Source of the DNA: Mesobacillus sp. AQ2
GTDB lineage: Bacteria; Bacillota; Bacilli; Bacillales; Cytobacillaceae
Length of the DNA: 64,000 bases
NCBI RefSeq assembly: GCF_030122805.1
Contig: NZ_CP126080.1
Coordinates: 625,001-689,000, forward strand
Reading direction: 5' to 3'
Each line of letters opens with the position of its first letter. The stretch's first letter is position 1. The notes under the pieces were generated by a model. That model saw only the letters and a program-made list of their open reading frames with translations. It was not told where the DNA came from and did no database searches. A program made the position numbers and the translations under genes. Shown in pieces: positions 53,996 through 62,530 of the stretch.

Positions 53996-54292
53996 GTTTC
54001 TTCCCCCTTTATTTTAAAATCTCCTTTTCTTATCTTTAAATTCCCTTTTCTATATACCACTTCTTAAAGCAGCCGAAACGGTGTCCTGAGAGTCACGGGA
54101 ACGGTTCTTGTGTCCCATAAATGGACCAAAAACAGGAACCGGAGCGCTCTCTAATTGTTGAAAAAATATTCTGCCATTATAAGTTGTAAAAATGAACAAA
54201 GTATAATAAAATAACTTAAAGTTAATTCATACTAATTTTATAGGAATAATATAATTATTATAAAGTGTGTCAGGAAGGTGGGTGTAAGGAAC
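53996..54292. other. Divergent promoter region of P450 and ABC importer
   Basis: Contains a dispersed-repeat copy (GTCACGGGAACGGTTCTTGTGTCCC, about 54093-54117) and AT-rich promoter-like sequence after 54150. No small gene or riboswitch fold recognised. Confidence 0.4.
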
Positions 54293-55078
54293 GTGAGTCA
54301 GGGTCCGATCATTAAAGTGAATCAAGTAAGTAAAAGCTTTCCTAACAACAATAAGAGCATGAAGGTTCTGGACGATATTTCACTTGATATCAACCATGGG
54401 GAAACCGTTTCGATTTTGGGGGAGAGCGGATGTGGGAAAAGTACTTTATTGAACATCATCGGCGGCTTTGAAAACGTTGACTCTGGGCAAGTCGTATTAG
54501 AAGGAAAACCTGTGACCAGGCCGACACGCAAATGTGTCATGCTGTTCCAAAACTATGGTCTGCTCCCATGGAGATCTGCTGTAAAGAACATCGAACTTGG
54601 ACTTGAGGGCTTGAACCTTCATGCAAAGGAGCGGAGGGAACGGGCCTTACATTATTTGGCGCTGGTGGGTTTAGAAGATAAAGGTGAGTTATTCCCCCAT
54701 GAGGTTTCAGGCGGGATGAAGCAAAGAATTGCGATTGCAAGGGCTCTTGCACTGCAGCCTGAGATGATTCTCATGGATGAGCCGTTTGCAGCTCTGGACA
54801 CGTTTAATCGCTACTATCTTCAAGACGAACTCCTTCGAATACAATCCCAGGAAAAAACGACCATTGCCCTTGTTACTCATGATATCGACGAAGCCATCTA
54901 TTTGTCGGATCGCATTTTTATCATGCAAGCCAATCCAGGCAGGATTCACAAGGAAATCAACATCCACTTGTCCAAACCTCGTGATCGCAGCCACAGCGAT
55001 TTTCAGCATTACCGAAAGATGATTTTTGAAGAATTCCATTTTAATCGTGCAAACTCATCGATTGAGTATCATATTTAA
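54293..55078 (+). CDS. ABC importer ATPase (sulfonate/nitrate/taurine type)
   Basis: A 261-residue ATPase of the SsuB/TauB class: Walker A GESGCGKST, Q-loop FQNYGLLPW, signature VSGGMKQR, Walker B MILMDEPFAALD, and H-loop VTHD. It energises the permease and binding protein that follow. GTG 54293 gives a family-like N-terminus (MSQGPIIKVNQVSKSF); an in-frame GTG at 54278 overlaps the ribosome-binding region. The operon order is ATPase, binding lipoprotein, permease. Confidence 0.88.
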   Translation: MSQGPIIKVNQVSKSFPNNNKSMKVLDDISLDINHGETVSILGESGCGKSTLLNIIGGFENVDSGQVVLEGKPVTRPTRKCVMLFQNYGLLPWRSAVKNIELGLEGLNLHAKERRERALHYLALVGLEDKGELFPHEVSGGMKQRIAIARALALQPEMILMDEPFAALDTFNRYYLQDELLRIQSQEKTTIALVTHDIDEAIYLSDRIFIMQANPGRIHKEINIHLSKPRDRSHSDFQHYRKMIFEEFHFNRANSSIEYHI

Positions 55079-55106
55079 CTATTTTAAAAGACAAAGGAGA
55101 ATTTTA

Positions 55107-56072
55107 ATGAAAAAGCCAATGCGTCAAGTCATCCTGCTTATGCTGGTTTCAATCCTCACCCTGTCATTAGCTGCATGCGGTTCCGGCAGCAAACAATCAA
55201 CAGGAGATGGCGAGAAAAAAACGGTTAAGATTGGCTATCTGCCAATTACACACGCTGTCCCGCTTTATATTGAAAAAGAAATGCAAGAATACGAGAATTT
55301 CAATTTGGAACTTGTCAAATTCGGTTCCTGGCCAGAACTGATGGATGCATTGAATACAGGCCGAATAGATGGAGCTTCTGTTTTGGTTACATTAGCGATG
55401 AAGGCGAAGGAACAGGGGATTGATTTAAGTGCCGTCGCCTTGGGACACCGAGATGGAAATGTATTCGTCACAGCAAACGATATCAACAGTGCAGAAGATC
55501 TAAAAGGGAAAAATTTTGCGATTCCGCATAAATTTTCGACTCACAACATTTTGTTGTATCAGATGTTAAAGCAAAATGGGCTGAAATATGAGGATGTAAA
55601 GGCAGTTGAAATGCCGCCTGCAGAAATGCCGGCAGCTTTGGCAGAAGGAAGGATAGCCGGTTATGTAGTAGCAGAACCATTTGGTGCCATTTCCGTTTCC
55701 ATTGATAAGGGCAAGGTCCTTTACCAGGATCAGGACGTTTGGAAAGACTCGATCGACTGCACTTTGGTGTTGCGTAATGATTTTATCAAAAAGGAAAATA
55801 AGATTGCGCAGGAATTTGTCGACCAGTATGTCAAGGCTGGTGATGTGGCCGAGTTAAAGGATGAAAAGACCCAGGATATGTCTTCAAAGTATATGAAAGT
55901 TGAGAAGGATGTGCTTGATCTCTCATTCCAATGGATCTCTTATGATGATTTGAAAATCAAGGAAGCGGAATTTGAGCAGCTTAGCGAAAATCTCATCGAA
56001 ATGGGATTGATGGAAAACCCTCCAACTTACAGTGAATTTGTCGACCATTCTTTAATAGATAAAGCGAAGTGA
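55107..56072 (+). CDS. ABC importer substrate-binding lipoprotein
   Basis: A 321-residue lipoprotein with lipobox SLAACGS. The body has the SsuA/TauA/NrtA-like fold, with KIGYLPITHAVPLYIEKE at the ligand cleft. ATG 55107 follows AAAGGAG; the longer ORF start lies inside the ATPase gene. A preference for an organosulfur or nitrogen-oxyanion compound is likely by family, but the precise ligand cannot be read from sequence. Confidence 0.88.
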   Translation: MKKPMRQVILLMLVSILTLSLAACGSGSKQSTGDGEKKTVKIGYLPITHAVPLYIEKEMQEYENFNLELVKFGSWPELMDALNTGRIDGASVLVTLAMKAKEQGIDLSAVALGHRDGNVFVTANDINSAEDLKGKNFAIPHKFSTHNILLYQMLKQNGLKYEDVKAVEMPPAEMPAALAEGRIAGYVVAEPFGAISVSIDKGKVLYQDQDVWKDSIDCTLVLRNDFIKKENKIAQEFVDQYVKAGDVAELKDEKTQDMSSKYMKVEKDVLDLSFQWISYDDLKIKEAEFEQLSENLIEMGLMENPPTYSEFVDHSLIDKAK

Positions 56073-56077
56073 AAATC

Positions 56078-56839
56078 ATGAAACTCAGAACTATTTTGAA
56101 TGCGGTCATAGGATTTTCCTTATTGATTGCAGTATGGCAATTGATCATTGTGATTGGCGATTACGATCAGGTCCTGTTTCCTCCCCCGATCAAGGTGTGG
56201 GAAGGGATCCTTTCCCTGATTCAAGACGGGACCCTGTTTACACATTTTCAGGTCAGTCTATACCGGTTCCTTGCAGGGTATTTATCCGCGGTCCTAGCAG
56301 CGGTCCTGCTTGGTTTGATTCTTGGGCGAATCCCATTACTATGGAATGTTCTTGACCCGGTAGCCCAGATTTTACGTCCAGTTTCTCCGATTGCGTGGTC
56401 ACCTTTTATTGTCCTTTGGTTCGGAATAGGGGATATCCCGGCAATCGTCATTATCTTTATTGCTGCGTTTTTCCCTGTATTGCTGTCAACAGTTTCGGCC
56501 GTACGGAAAGTGGATCGGAATTATTTGAAGGTGGCTCAGAACCTAGAAATTAAGGGGTTCAAGCTATTGACGAAAATCATTTTCCCGGCAGCTTTCCCCT
56601 ATATTGCGAATGGCCTTCATATTGCGGTTGGAACTGCCTGGATCTTTCTAGTGGCAGGCGAGATGGTCGGGGCGCAATCAGGGTTGGGATATTTGATCAT
56701 TGATGCAAGAAACTCAATGAGACTTGACTTAGTAATGGCAGGCATTGTATTTATTGGGATTTCCGGGCTGCTCCTGGATAAAGCAGTGGGTGTATTTGAA
56801 GCCTGGATTAACCGGCAATGGGGGATAGGGAAAAATTAA
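56078..56839 (+). CDS. ABC importer permease
   Basis: A 253-residue membrane protein with six helices and the binding-protein-dependent permease loop (ISPIAWSPFIVLWFGIGDIPAI; the EAA-like loop is VAQNLEIKGFKLLTKIIFPAAFPYI). It completes the importer. ATG 56078 is preferred; the ORF also opens at GTG 56069, which overlaps the upstream stop (GTGA). Confidence 0.88.
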   Translation: MKLRTILNAVIGFSLLIAVWQLIIVIGDYDQVLFPPPIKVWEGILSLIQDGTLFTHFQVSLYRFLAGYLSAVLAAVLLGLILGRIPLLWNVLDPVAQILRPVSPIAWSPFIVLWFGIGDIPAIVIIFIAAFFPVLLSTVSAVRKVDRNYLKVAQNLEIKGFKLLTKIIFPAAFPYIANGLHIAVGTAWIFLVAGEMVGAQSGLGYLIIDARNSMRLDLVMAGIVFIGISGLLLDKAVGVFEAWINRQWGIGKN

Positions 56840-56844
56840 ACAGA

Positions 56845-56875
56845 AAAGACAGAGGGCATGATCGCTCTCTGTCTC
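56845..56875. terminator. Bidirectional terminator
   Basis: GACAGAGGGC pairs with GCTCTCTGTC around ATGATC. The reverse strand continues TTTTCTGTTT, supporting termination of the regulator gene. Confidence 0.7.
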
Positions 56876-56884
56876 AATGATGTT

Positions 56885-57337
56885 TTATTTGAGTCCAGTT
56901 GTGTCTACTTTTTCAAGCTCGATTGCTTCAACTTCATCAACATTTCTTTTGCAGTGGGGACAATAGTAGGCTAACTCCACTTCGTGCTTGCACTCTGTAT
57001 GAATTAACTTCTTGTAGCATTTTTCAAGATTGTTCCTGCCCCACATGATCATGGCATTAAAAACTCCTTCGAGTTCTTTGCCGCTTTCTGTAAGCCTGTA
57101 TTCATATCTTGGGGGATGTTCTGAATAAAGGGAAGAGATCACGAGTCCCGCCTGCTCCAAATGTTTTAAGCGGTCCGACAGTATATTGGATGAAATACCA
57201 TTGAGTTCTTTCTTTATTTCATTGAAAGTGGTTCTTCCTGCTAAGATTTCGTGCAATACCAGTAAGGTCCACCGATCTCCAATGATATTCAAGGTCTGGG
57301 CGATATTGCATGGCAAATCATATTTAGATTCTCTCAT
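56885..57337 (-). CDS. HxlR-family regulator with zinc-ribbon tail
   Basis: A 150-residue protein. The winged-helix HxlR domain has LPCNIAQTLNIIGDRWTLLVLHEI, FNEIKKELNGISSNILSDRLKHLEQAGLV and the YRLTESGKEL strand. The extra C-terminus carries CKHEVELAYYCPHCKR, a CxxC/Cys-rich zinc ribbon not present in standard members. HxlR regulators often respond to electrophiles or redox change via a conserved N-terminal Cys (here C10). Divergent from the DUF4242 gene; palindromic operators lie between them. Confidence 0.88.
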   Translation of the reverse strand: MRESKYDLPCNIAQTLNIIGDRWTLLVLHEILAGRTTFNEIKKELNGISSNILSDRLKHLEQAGLVISSLYSEHPPRYEYRLTESGKELEGVFNAMIMWGRNNLEKCYKKLIHTECKHEVELAYYCPHCKRNVDEVEAIELEKVDTTGLK

Positions 57338-57387
57338 AGATAAAACCTCCGAAGCTTGGTTAAATAAATCATATCATAAAAATTTTC

Positions 57388-57418
57388 AAACAACTAAGTT
57401 GTTTTTTATTACTTAGTA
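57388..57418. promoter_or_regulatory. Palindromic operators between the HxlR gene and DUF4242 gene
   Basis: AAACAACTAAGTTGTTT (57388-57404) is a perfect odd-centred palindrome, and TACTTAGTA (57410-57418) is a second one, matching the TACT-N-AGTA theme of HxlR boxes. Likely targets of the divergent regulator. Confidence 0.65.
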
Positions 57419-57491
57419 TAATAAAATAATCTATAAGTAATACCAAGTAAACAGATTGGATATATACACATACACTAAGGAGGAATAAGGA

Positions 57492-58019
57492 ATGGCAACT
57501 TTATATTTAGTGGAATCAATTTTTAACAGTGCAGTGAAAGATAAAGAGGCTTTTGAAAAGAAGGCCGGTGAGATCCGTGATGAGTTAGGCAAGCAAAATG
57601 CCACTTTAATTGAGGTCCAAGTGGCAAAGGATTTATCAAGGGCTTTCTTTATTCTTGAGGCGGAAGAGCGAAATGTCATCAATGAAGGTTTAAGAGCATT
57701 AGGAGTTCCTGTCACTCTAATCAAGCCTGTCCGTCTTGTCGGAAGGGATTTAGAGGAAGTAAAGAAACAGGCAGACAAAGTGAATTACCTTGTTGAATGG
57801 AACCTTCCAGAAAACCTGACAATGGATGCTTACCTAGAAAGGAAATCCAAGAATTCCGTTCACTATTCGGAAGTTCCTGAAGTCACATTCTCAAGGACCT
57901 ATGTATGTGAAGATATGACAAAATGCCTTTGCTTCTATGATTCTCCAGATGAGTCTACAGTCAAGAAGGCTCGCGAAGCTGTTAAGGCGCCGATCGATAC
58001 CATTACTGAATTGTCATAA
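57492..58019 (+). CDS. DUF4242 (SCO4226-like) protein
   Basis: A 175-residue protein made of two ferredoxin-like halves (1-85 and 95-175). The C-terminal half reads VNYLVEWNLPE, YLERK, HYSEVPEVTFSRTYVCEDMTKCLCFYDSPDE, the DUF4242 pattern of nickel-binding SCO4226 relatives. Biological role unknown. AAGGAGG precedes the start. Likely controlled by the divergent HxlR regulator. Confidence 0.85.
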   Translation: MATLYLVESIFNSAVKDKEAFEKKAGEIRDELGKQNATLIEVQVAKDLSRAFFILEAEERNVINEGLRALGVPVTLIKPVRLVGRDLEEVKKQADKVNYLVEWNLPENLTMDAYLERKSKNSVHYSEVPEVTFSRTYVCEDMTKCLCFYDSPDESTVKKAREAVKAPIDTITELS

Positions 58020-58024
58020 GTGCG

Positions 58025-58053
58025 GAACCTCCTTTTCTGGAGGTTTTCTTTTT
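58025..58053 (+). terminator. Terminator of the DUF4242 gene
   Basis: AACCTCC (58026-58032) pairs with GGAGGTT (58039-58045), followed by TTCTTTTT. Confidence 0.8.
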
Positions 58054-58082
58054 AAAACGGCATGAAAAGGGAGAGGGAAGCT

Positions 58083-59129
58083 TTGAAAGATATGACGAGT
58101 TTGGCGGTCTTAATCCAGGAACAGCTTAAGCCATTCGTGCGCAGGATTGACGCTGAAGCCTATTATGCGGAGGAATTTCTTAAAAGCATTGGCAAAGCTG
58201 GATTCTTGAATTCCGATACTGGGGTAGACTTTTCAACAGAAGTCCATGTGGTAGAAGAAGTATCTAAAGTCTGCATGACAACTGGTTTTAACCTTTGGTG
58301 CCACCTTGCATCATTAACTTATATCCGAAATAGTGATAATAGGTACTTAAAGGAAGAAATTTTACCTCAGTTGGAAAATGGCCAGCTTCTGGGCGGGACC
58401 GGGCTTTCCAATCCGATGAAGTATTATGCCGGGCTGGAAACATTGCATTTAAAAGCGACGAAAACGAATGAAGGATATAGGGTGAATGGGCAATTGCCTT
58501 CTGTTTCAAATCTGGGTAAGGACCATTGGTTCGGGATCATTGCAGAGGTTAGCCCCGATCAAAGAATGATGGCAGTAGTTCCTTGCCATGCAGAGGGACT
58601 TACTTTGAAAGCAAAGCTTGAGTATTTAGGCGTGAACGGCAGTGCCACTTATTCATGTGCATTCGATGAAGTGACAATTCCTGAGAAATGGGTTGTCTCG
58701 CATGATGTGGATACATTCATTGAAAAAATCAGGCCGGCCTTTGTCCTATATCAAATCCCGCTTGGTCTGGGTGTAACAGAGGCATCGATCGCTTCCATCC
58801 GTCAGGTTTGCAATAAGCAGGGAGGCTGCAATGACTATCTTTCCATTCAGCCTGATGATCTAGAAAAAGAATTAGAGCAAATCCGTAAAGAAACATATAA
58901 GCTTGCTGGCGGAGAGACTCTCTTGCAACAATGGAAAGACCTCCTTCAATTACGATTGCGTACTGCCTATCTAACTTCAAAAGCTGCTCATGGCAGCATG
59001 CTTCATCAAGGCGGAGCGGGTTATCTGAAGTACAGTGCGCCATCAAGAAGATTAAGAGAATCCTATTTTCTTGTTAATCTGACTCCTACGGTCAAGCATC
59101 TTGAAAAAATGCTCCATCAAGTTAAATAG
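58083..59129 (+). CDS. Acyl-CoA dehydrogenase-fold flavoenzyme
   Basis: A 348-residue protein from TTG 58083, which is correctly spaced from GAGAGGGAAG; ATG 58062 lies upstream of that site. It has the three-domain ACAD layout: N-terminal helical domain (FVRRIDAEAYYAEEFLKSIGKAGFL), middle beta domain (GGTGLSNPMKYYAG, VNGQLPSVSNLG) and C-terminal helical domain. The usual catalytic Glu of classic dehydrogenases is not evident, and it resembles the flavin monooxygenase branch (SfnB/DszC). With the nearby sulfonate-type importer this suggests organosulfur use, but that link is inference. Confidence 0.78.
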   Translation: MKDMTSLAVLIQEQLKPFVRRIDAEAYYAEEFLKSIGKAGFLNSDTGVDFSTEVHVVEEVSKVCMTTGFNLWCHLASLTYIRNSDNRYLKEEILPQLENGQLLGGTGLSNPMKYYAGLETLHLKATKTNEGYRVNGQLPSVSNLGKDHWFGIIAEVSPDQRMMAVVPCHAEGLTLKAKLEYLGVNGSATYSCAFDEVTIPEKWVVSHDVDTFIEKIRPAFVLYQIPLGLGVTEASIASIRQVCNKQGGCNDYLSIQPDDLEKELEQIRKETYKLAGGETLLQQWKDLLQLRLRTAYLTSKAAHGSMLHQGGAGYLKYSAPSRRLRESYFLVNLTPTVKHLEKMLHQVK

Positions 59130-59410
59130 GGCAGGCTGCTTTTGACAGTACAGCTTGTCGCTTATGTTAATGGACAGCATGTCCATCCTAACGGGTTCCC
59201 TTCTGATGGGGTAAAAGCAGCAGTTAAAAAACAGACTATTCCGCAGGAGACGGAGTGGTCTGTTTTATTTGATTTTAAGCCTGTTTTTTGTGAGATTTCG
59301 TGTGAGAAATTAGTAGCTATTTCAAATCGAAAAAGCAGTTTCAGGGAAAATAAAGTTGTATGTTCTATAGAAATAGAGAGTGGTACAATGTAAAAGAGGG
59401 AGTGATAGAG

Positions 59411-59611
59411 GTGGTAATTCAATCAACTATGTCTCCAAAAGCAATTGTTGAAGTGTGGGGAAACACAGAGAATACCTTTAAAAAATACAATGTCCCAATC
59501 TCTGAAAAAACACTGGGTACGCTGGTACAAGAGTCGGTTCTATCTGCCTTGTTATCAGAGCTCAATCTTGTTGTCGGCAGCTCAAGCGCTACTTGCATTG
59601 AAGGTGGCTGA
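59411..59611 (+). CDS. Small hypothetical protein
   Basis: A 66-residue protein from GTG 59411, 7-8 bases after GAGGGAG. The sequence (MVIQSTMSPKAIVEVWGNTENTFKKYNVP) looks like a small folded domain; family not recognised. A preceding ORF at 59142-59393 has no ribosome binding site and includes a TTGACA...TGTTAA promoter-like pair (about 59142-59170), which may drive this gene. Confidence 0.5.
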   Translation: MVIQSTMSPKAIVEVWGNTENTFKKYNVPISEKTLGTLVQESVLSALLSELNLVVGSSSATCIEGG

Positions 59612-59665
59612 CAGATGCCAGCTAAAAAGGAGTAGGTTACTTCTTACAAACCGATATAGGTGGTA

Positions 59666-59692
59666 AAAGAGCATCGATGCATGCTCTTTTTT
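59666..59692 (+). terminator. Rho-independent terminator
   Basis: AAAGAGCAT (59666-59674) pairs with ATGCTCTTT (59681-59689), with T8 following. Between here and 59944 there is only a short hairpin (ATATTTTTAGG...ACCAAAAATAT, about 59780-59808). Confidence 0.85.
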
Positions 59693-59944
59693 TTATTTTG
59701 AAAATGAAAATACCTGGCTATGCCCGCGTTTCCATAAAGACTTCAGCTCGGTAGAAAAAAACTTCCCCACGATACTAACATATTTTTAGGTTCGCTAACC
59801 AAAAATATAGCCCGAAGAATTTATGCTTTTTTAATTAAGTAAGAGCGAAACATGCAGGGGGAGAGTCATCTTATTCCTAATCAGGAAATCGATTTTTGGG
59901 GACACAATGTCCTTGTTAATCCAGGTCTTAAAATGTAACATCCC

Positions 59945-59961
59945 GTTCATCGTCCATTCAT
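59945..59961 (+). promoter_or_regulatory. HssR-box-like direct repeat before hrtB
   Basis: GTTCAT (59945-59950) and ATTCAT (59956-59961) recur with an 11-bp period, as in the direct repeat (GTTCATATT-N2) described for HssR control of hrtAB. About 50 bases before the hrtB start. Confidence 0.55.
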
Positions 59962-60010
59962 ATAAGAGGTTTATTCTAAGGAAGTCAAAGAGAGAATGGA
60001 GGATGTAATG

Positions 60011-61045
60011 ATGAACCTTGCCTGGAAAGAAATGAAGAAAAATAAAGTGAGATTTATAATATTAGGTTCGATTGTTTTTCTGGTTAGTTTGTTAACCTTT
60101 ATTATTTCTGGTTTAGCAAATGGATTGTCGCAGGATAATGCGTCCTTAATCAAAGATTTACCAGACGGGTATTTTTACATGAATGCAGAGGCGGATGAAA
60201 CCTTTAATCTGTCTAAAATAGATAGCAATGTTCAGGAAAAGTTACTGAACGATCAGAAAGATGCTATGGCACTTTCGATCCAAATGGGCTTTTTGAATGA
60301 TGAGCAGGGAAAACAGCAAAGCGTGGCTTTTGTAACTTCAACCAAATCAAACTTATTTAAGGATATCAAAGCCGGCGAAGTTTGGTTGGATCGTTCAATG
60401 GAGGATAAGGGAATAAAAGTTGGGGATACGTTGACGAACAATCAATTCAGTGGCGAGTTTATTGTAAAAGGTTTTGTTGAACAAACGAAGTTCAGCCATG
60501 CACCTGTTGCTTTCATTAATATAGAGAACTACAAAGAAATGTATCGAGTAGAGGAAATGCAATTAGTATTCGCACCTGGTGAGGATCAAGCAGAAGAAGT
60601 GAATGGTTTGCAGTCATTTTCTAAGAAAGAATTCCTCAATAGTATTCCAAGTTATAATGCGGAACAAATGTCTCTTAACATGATTGTCTGGTTCTTAGTC
60701 GTAATCAGTGGAATGCTGTTCGCGATCTTCTTCTATATGATGAATGTTCAAAAGATTGGCTTGTACGGCATCTTAAAAGCAATCGGCCTGAAAACTAGTA
60801 AGTTATTCAGAATGATGTGGGCACAAATGATTTTTATTACAGGAACGTCACTTGTTTTGTCTATTGCATTCAGCCAAATCTTCAATATGATTGCACCAAA
60901 AGAGATGCCTTTCAGTTTGCCAATCGAGACAATAGCACAATTGTCTGTAGTATTTTTGATCATCGGATTTGTCGGAGCTACATTGTCTGGTATTCAAATT
61001 AAAAAAGTCGAACCACTACACGCGATACAACAAGGAGAGGTGTAA
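60011..61045 (+). CDS. hrtB: HrtB-like ABC exporter permease (FtsX fold)
   Basis: A 344-residue MacB/FtsX-type permease: helix 1 at about residues 12-35, a periplasmic domain (40-220), then three helices (VVISGMLFAIFFYMMNVQ, FITGTSLVLSIAFSQIF, IAQLSVVFLIIGFVGATLSG). Of the overlapping ATGs at 59996, 60008 and 60011, the last has 8-base spacing from GGAGG. Together with the ATPase downstream it forms an exporter that lowers toxic haem at the membrane. Confidence 0.85.
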   Translation: MNLAWKEMKKNKVRFIILGSIVFLVSLLTFIISGLANGLSQDNASLIKDLPDGYFYMNAEADETFNLSKIDSNVQEKLLNDQKDAMALSIQMGFLNDEQGKQQSVAFVTSTKSNLFKDIKAGEVWLDRSMEDKGIKVGDTLTNNQFSGEFIVKGFVEQTKFSHAPVAFINIENYKEMYRVEEMQLVFAPGEDQAEEVNGLQSFSKKEFLNSIPSYNAEQMSLNMIVWFLVVISGMLFAIFFYMMNVQKIGLYGILKAIGLKTSKLFRMMWAQMIFITGTSLVLSIAFSQIFNMIAPKEMPFSLPIETIAQLSVVFLIIGFVGATLSGIQIKKVEPLHAIQQGEV

Positions 61046-61046
61046 A

Positions 61047-61724
61047 ATGGCATTATTTCAAATTGATGAAGTGAGAAAGACGTTTACGAATGGGGAAGTC
61101 GAAGAAGAAATACTAAAAGGAATCAACCTCTCACTTAAAGAAGGAGAAATAATCGCCTTAGTGGGTGCATCCGGTTCTGGTAAAAGTACGCTGCTTACAA
61201 TTGCTGCTGGCCTCCAGCCTACATCGGAAGGACATGTTATTTTTGAAGGCGAAAATTTGACGGACATGAGTCCAGAGCAGGTCAGAAAAATAAGGGCAAG
61301 TAAATTCGGTTTTGTCTTTCAATTTGCACACCTTGTCCCGTTCCTGACCGTTGAAGAACAACTCATGCTGATGTTAGATGTTTCGGAAGCAAAGTTAGAG
61401 AAACGGGAACAAAAAAGAGAAATTAAACGGATTCTGGAATTGGTGGGAATGGAACATCGGAAAAATGCTTATCCATCTTCCTTATCAGGCGGGGAAAAAC
61501 AGAGGGTGGCAATTGCCCGTGCCATCATTCATAAGCCTAAAGTTCTTTTTGCAGACGAACCAACTGCAAGCCTGGATTCAAAGAGATCTAAAGATATCAT
61601 GACATTAATCAGAGATTTAACCAAGACATTAAATATTACTACCTTAATGGTCACTCATGATGAGGAAATGCTTCGTTACGCTGACCACATCATTAAAATG
61701 AGTGATGGCCAAATTGCAAAATGA
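61047..61724 (+). CDS. hrtA: HrtA-like ABC exporter ATPase
   Basis: A 225-residue ATPase of the LolD/MacB class: Walker A GASGSGKST, Q-loop FQFAHLVP, signature LSGGEKQRVAIARA, Walker B LFADEPTASLD, and VTHDEEM. ATG 61047 is one base after the hrtB stop and has GGAGAGG, so the two are coupled. The longer ORF starting at 60969 overlaps hrtB and is not used. Haem is the likely substrate given the downstream HssRS genes. Confidence 0.88.
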   Translation: MALFQIDEVRKTFTNGEVEEEILKGINLSLKEGEIIALVGASGSGKSTLLTIAAGLQPTSEGHVIFEGENLTDMSPEQVRKIRASKFGFVFQFAHLVPFLTVEEQLMLMLDVSEAKLEKREQKREIKRILELVGMEHRKNAYPSSLSGGEKQRVAIARAIIHKPKVLFADEPTASLDSKRSKDIMTLIRDLTKTLNITTLMVTHDEEMLRYADHIIKMSDGQIAK

Positions 61725-61744
61725 GAAAAGCAGTATTTTATCAC

Positions 61745-61783
61745 AAAAAACAGCCCAGGCTTATTGCGCCAGGCTATTTTTTG
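61745..61783 (+). terminator. Terminator between hrtA and hssR
   Basis: CAGCCCAGGC and GCGCCAGGCT pair imperfectly around TTATT, followed by T6. It separates the exporter from the two-component genes. Confidence 0.6.
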
Positions 61784-61850
61784 TTTGAATCATAGCTTAT
61801 TGTGACGAAATAAAAGTGGACGGCAACTTTTTACCCAAGGAGATCTGAAT

Positions 61851-62530
61851 ATGGCGAATATCTTGATTGTTGACGACGATGTGAATGTCTTAACGTTTTT
61901 AACTATCCATTTATCTGAACAGGGTTATACAGTATACAAGGCAAAGGAAGGACTCGAAGCGCTGAACATTCTTAATAAGGAAGTATGTGATCTGGCCGTT
62001 GTTGATGTGATGATGCCTTTTATGGATGGCTATACATTGACTGAAAAAATTCGAAGCCAGTTTAATATTCCAGTGATCCTGTTAACGGCTAAAAGTCAAA
62101 TTGAGGATAAAGAGCAAGGATTCCGGGCAGGTACGGATGATTACCTGGTTAAACCTTTCGAACCGAAGGAGTTAAGTTTCCGGATTAAAGCTCTGCTGCG
62201 CCGATATGATCATAAAACAGATGAATCCATCCTCCGCATCGGCAGTACAATGATCAACAAACAAAGCTATGAAGTAACAATCGGAAAACGGACAATCTTC
62301 TTCCTTTAAAGGAGTTTGAACTTTTGTATTTTCTCATGTCCAAACCGATGCAGGTGTTTACCAGGGACCATTTGATTGAACATATCTGGGGTTTGGATTA
62401 TGAAGGTGATGAGCGGACGGTTGATGTGCATATAAAAAGGTTAAGAGAGCGCTTTTCTAAACTGACAGATGACTTTCAAATAAAAACAGTCCGTGGTGTC
62501 GGCTATTCACTGGAGGCTAAGCGCCAATGA
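61851..62530 (+). pseudogene. hssR: HssR-like response regulator with frameshift
   Basis: The receiver domain is intact (D8, D9, phosphoacceptor D52 in VVDVMMP, K102 region in YLVKPFEPKE). At the linker, ATCTTCTTCCTTTAAAG, the frame stops at 62309, whereas the winged-helix half (EFELLYFLMSKPMQVFTRDHLIEHIWG, then DVHIKRLRERF) continues in a different frame to 62530. One missing base near 62295 explains it. As written, a REC-only protein would be made and hrtBA could not be induced. A sequencing error is the main alternative. The stop overlaps the hssS start (ATGA). Confidence 0.85.

Noticed and set aside
59142..59393. 83-codon ORF with TTG start after the ACAD-like gene
   Set aside because: No Shine-Dalgarno, and the start region looks like a -35/-10 pair for the next small gene.
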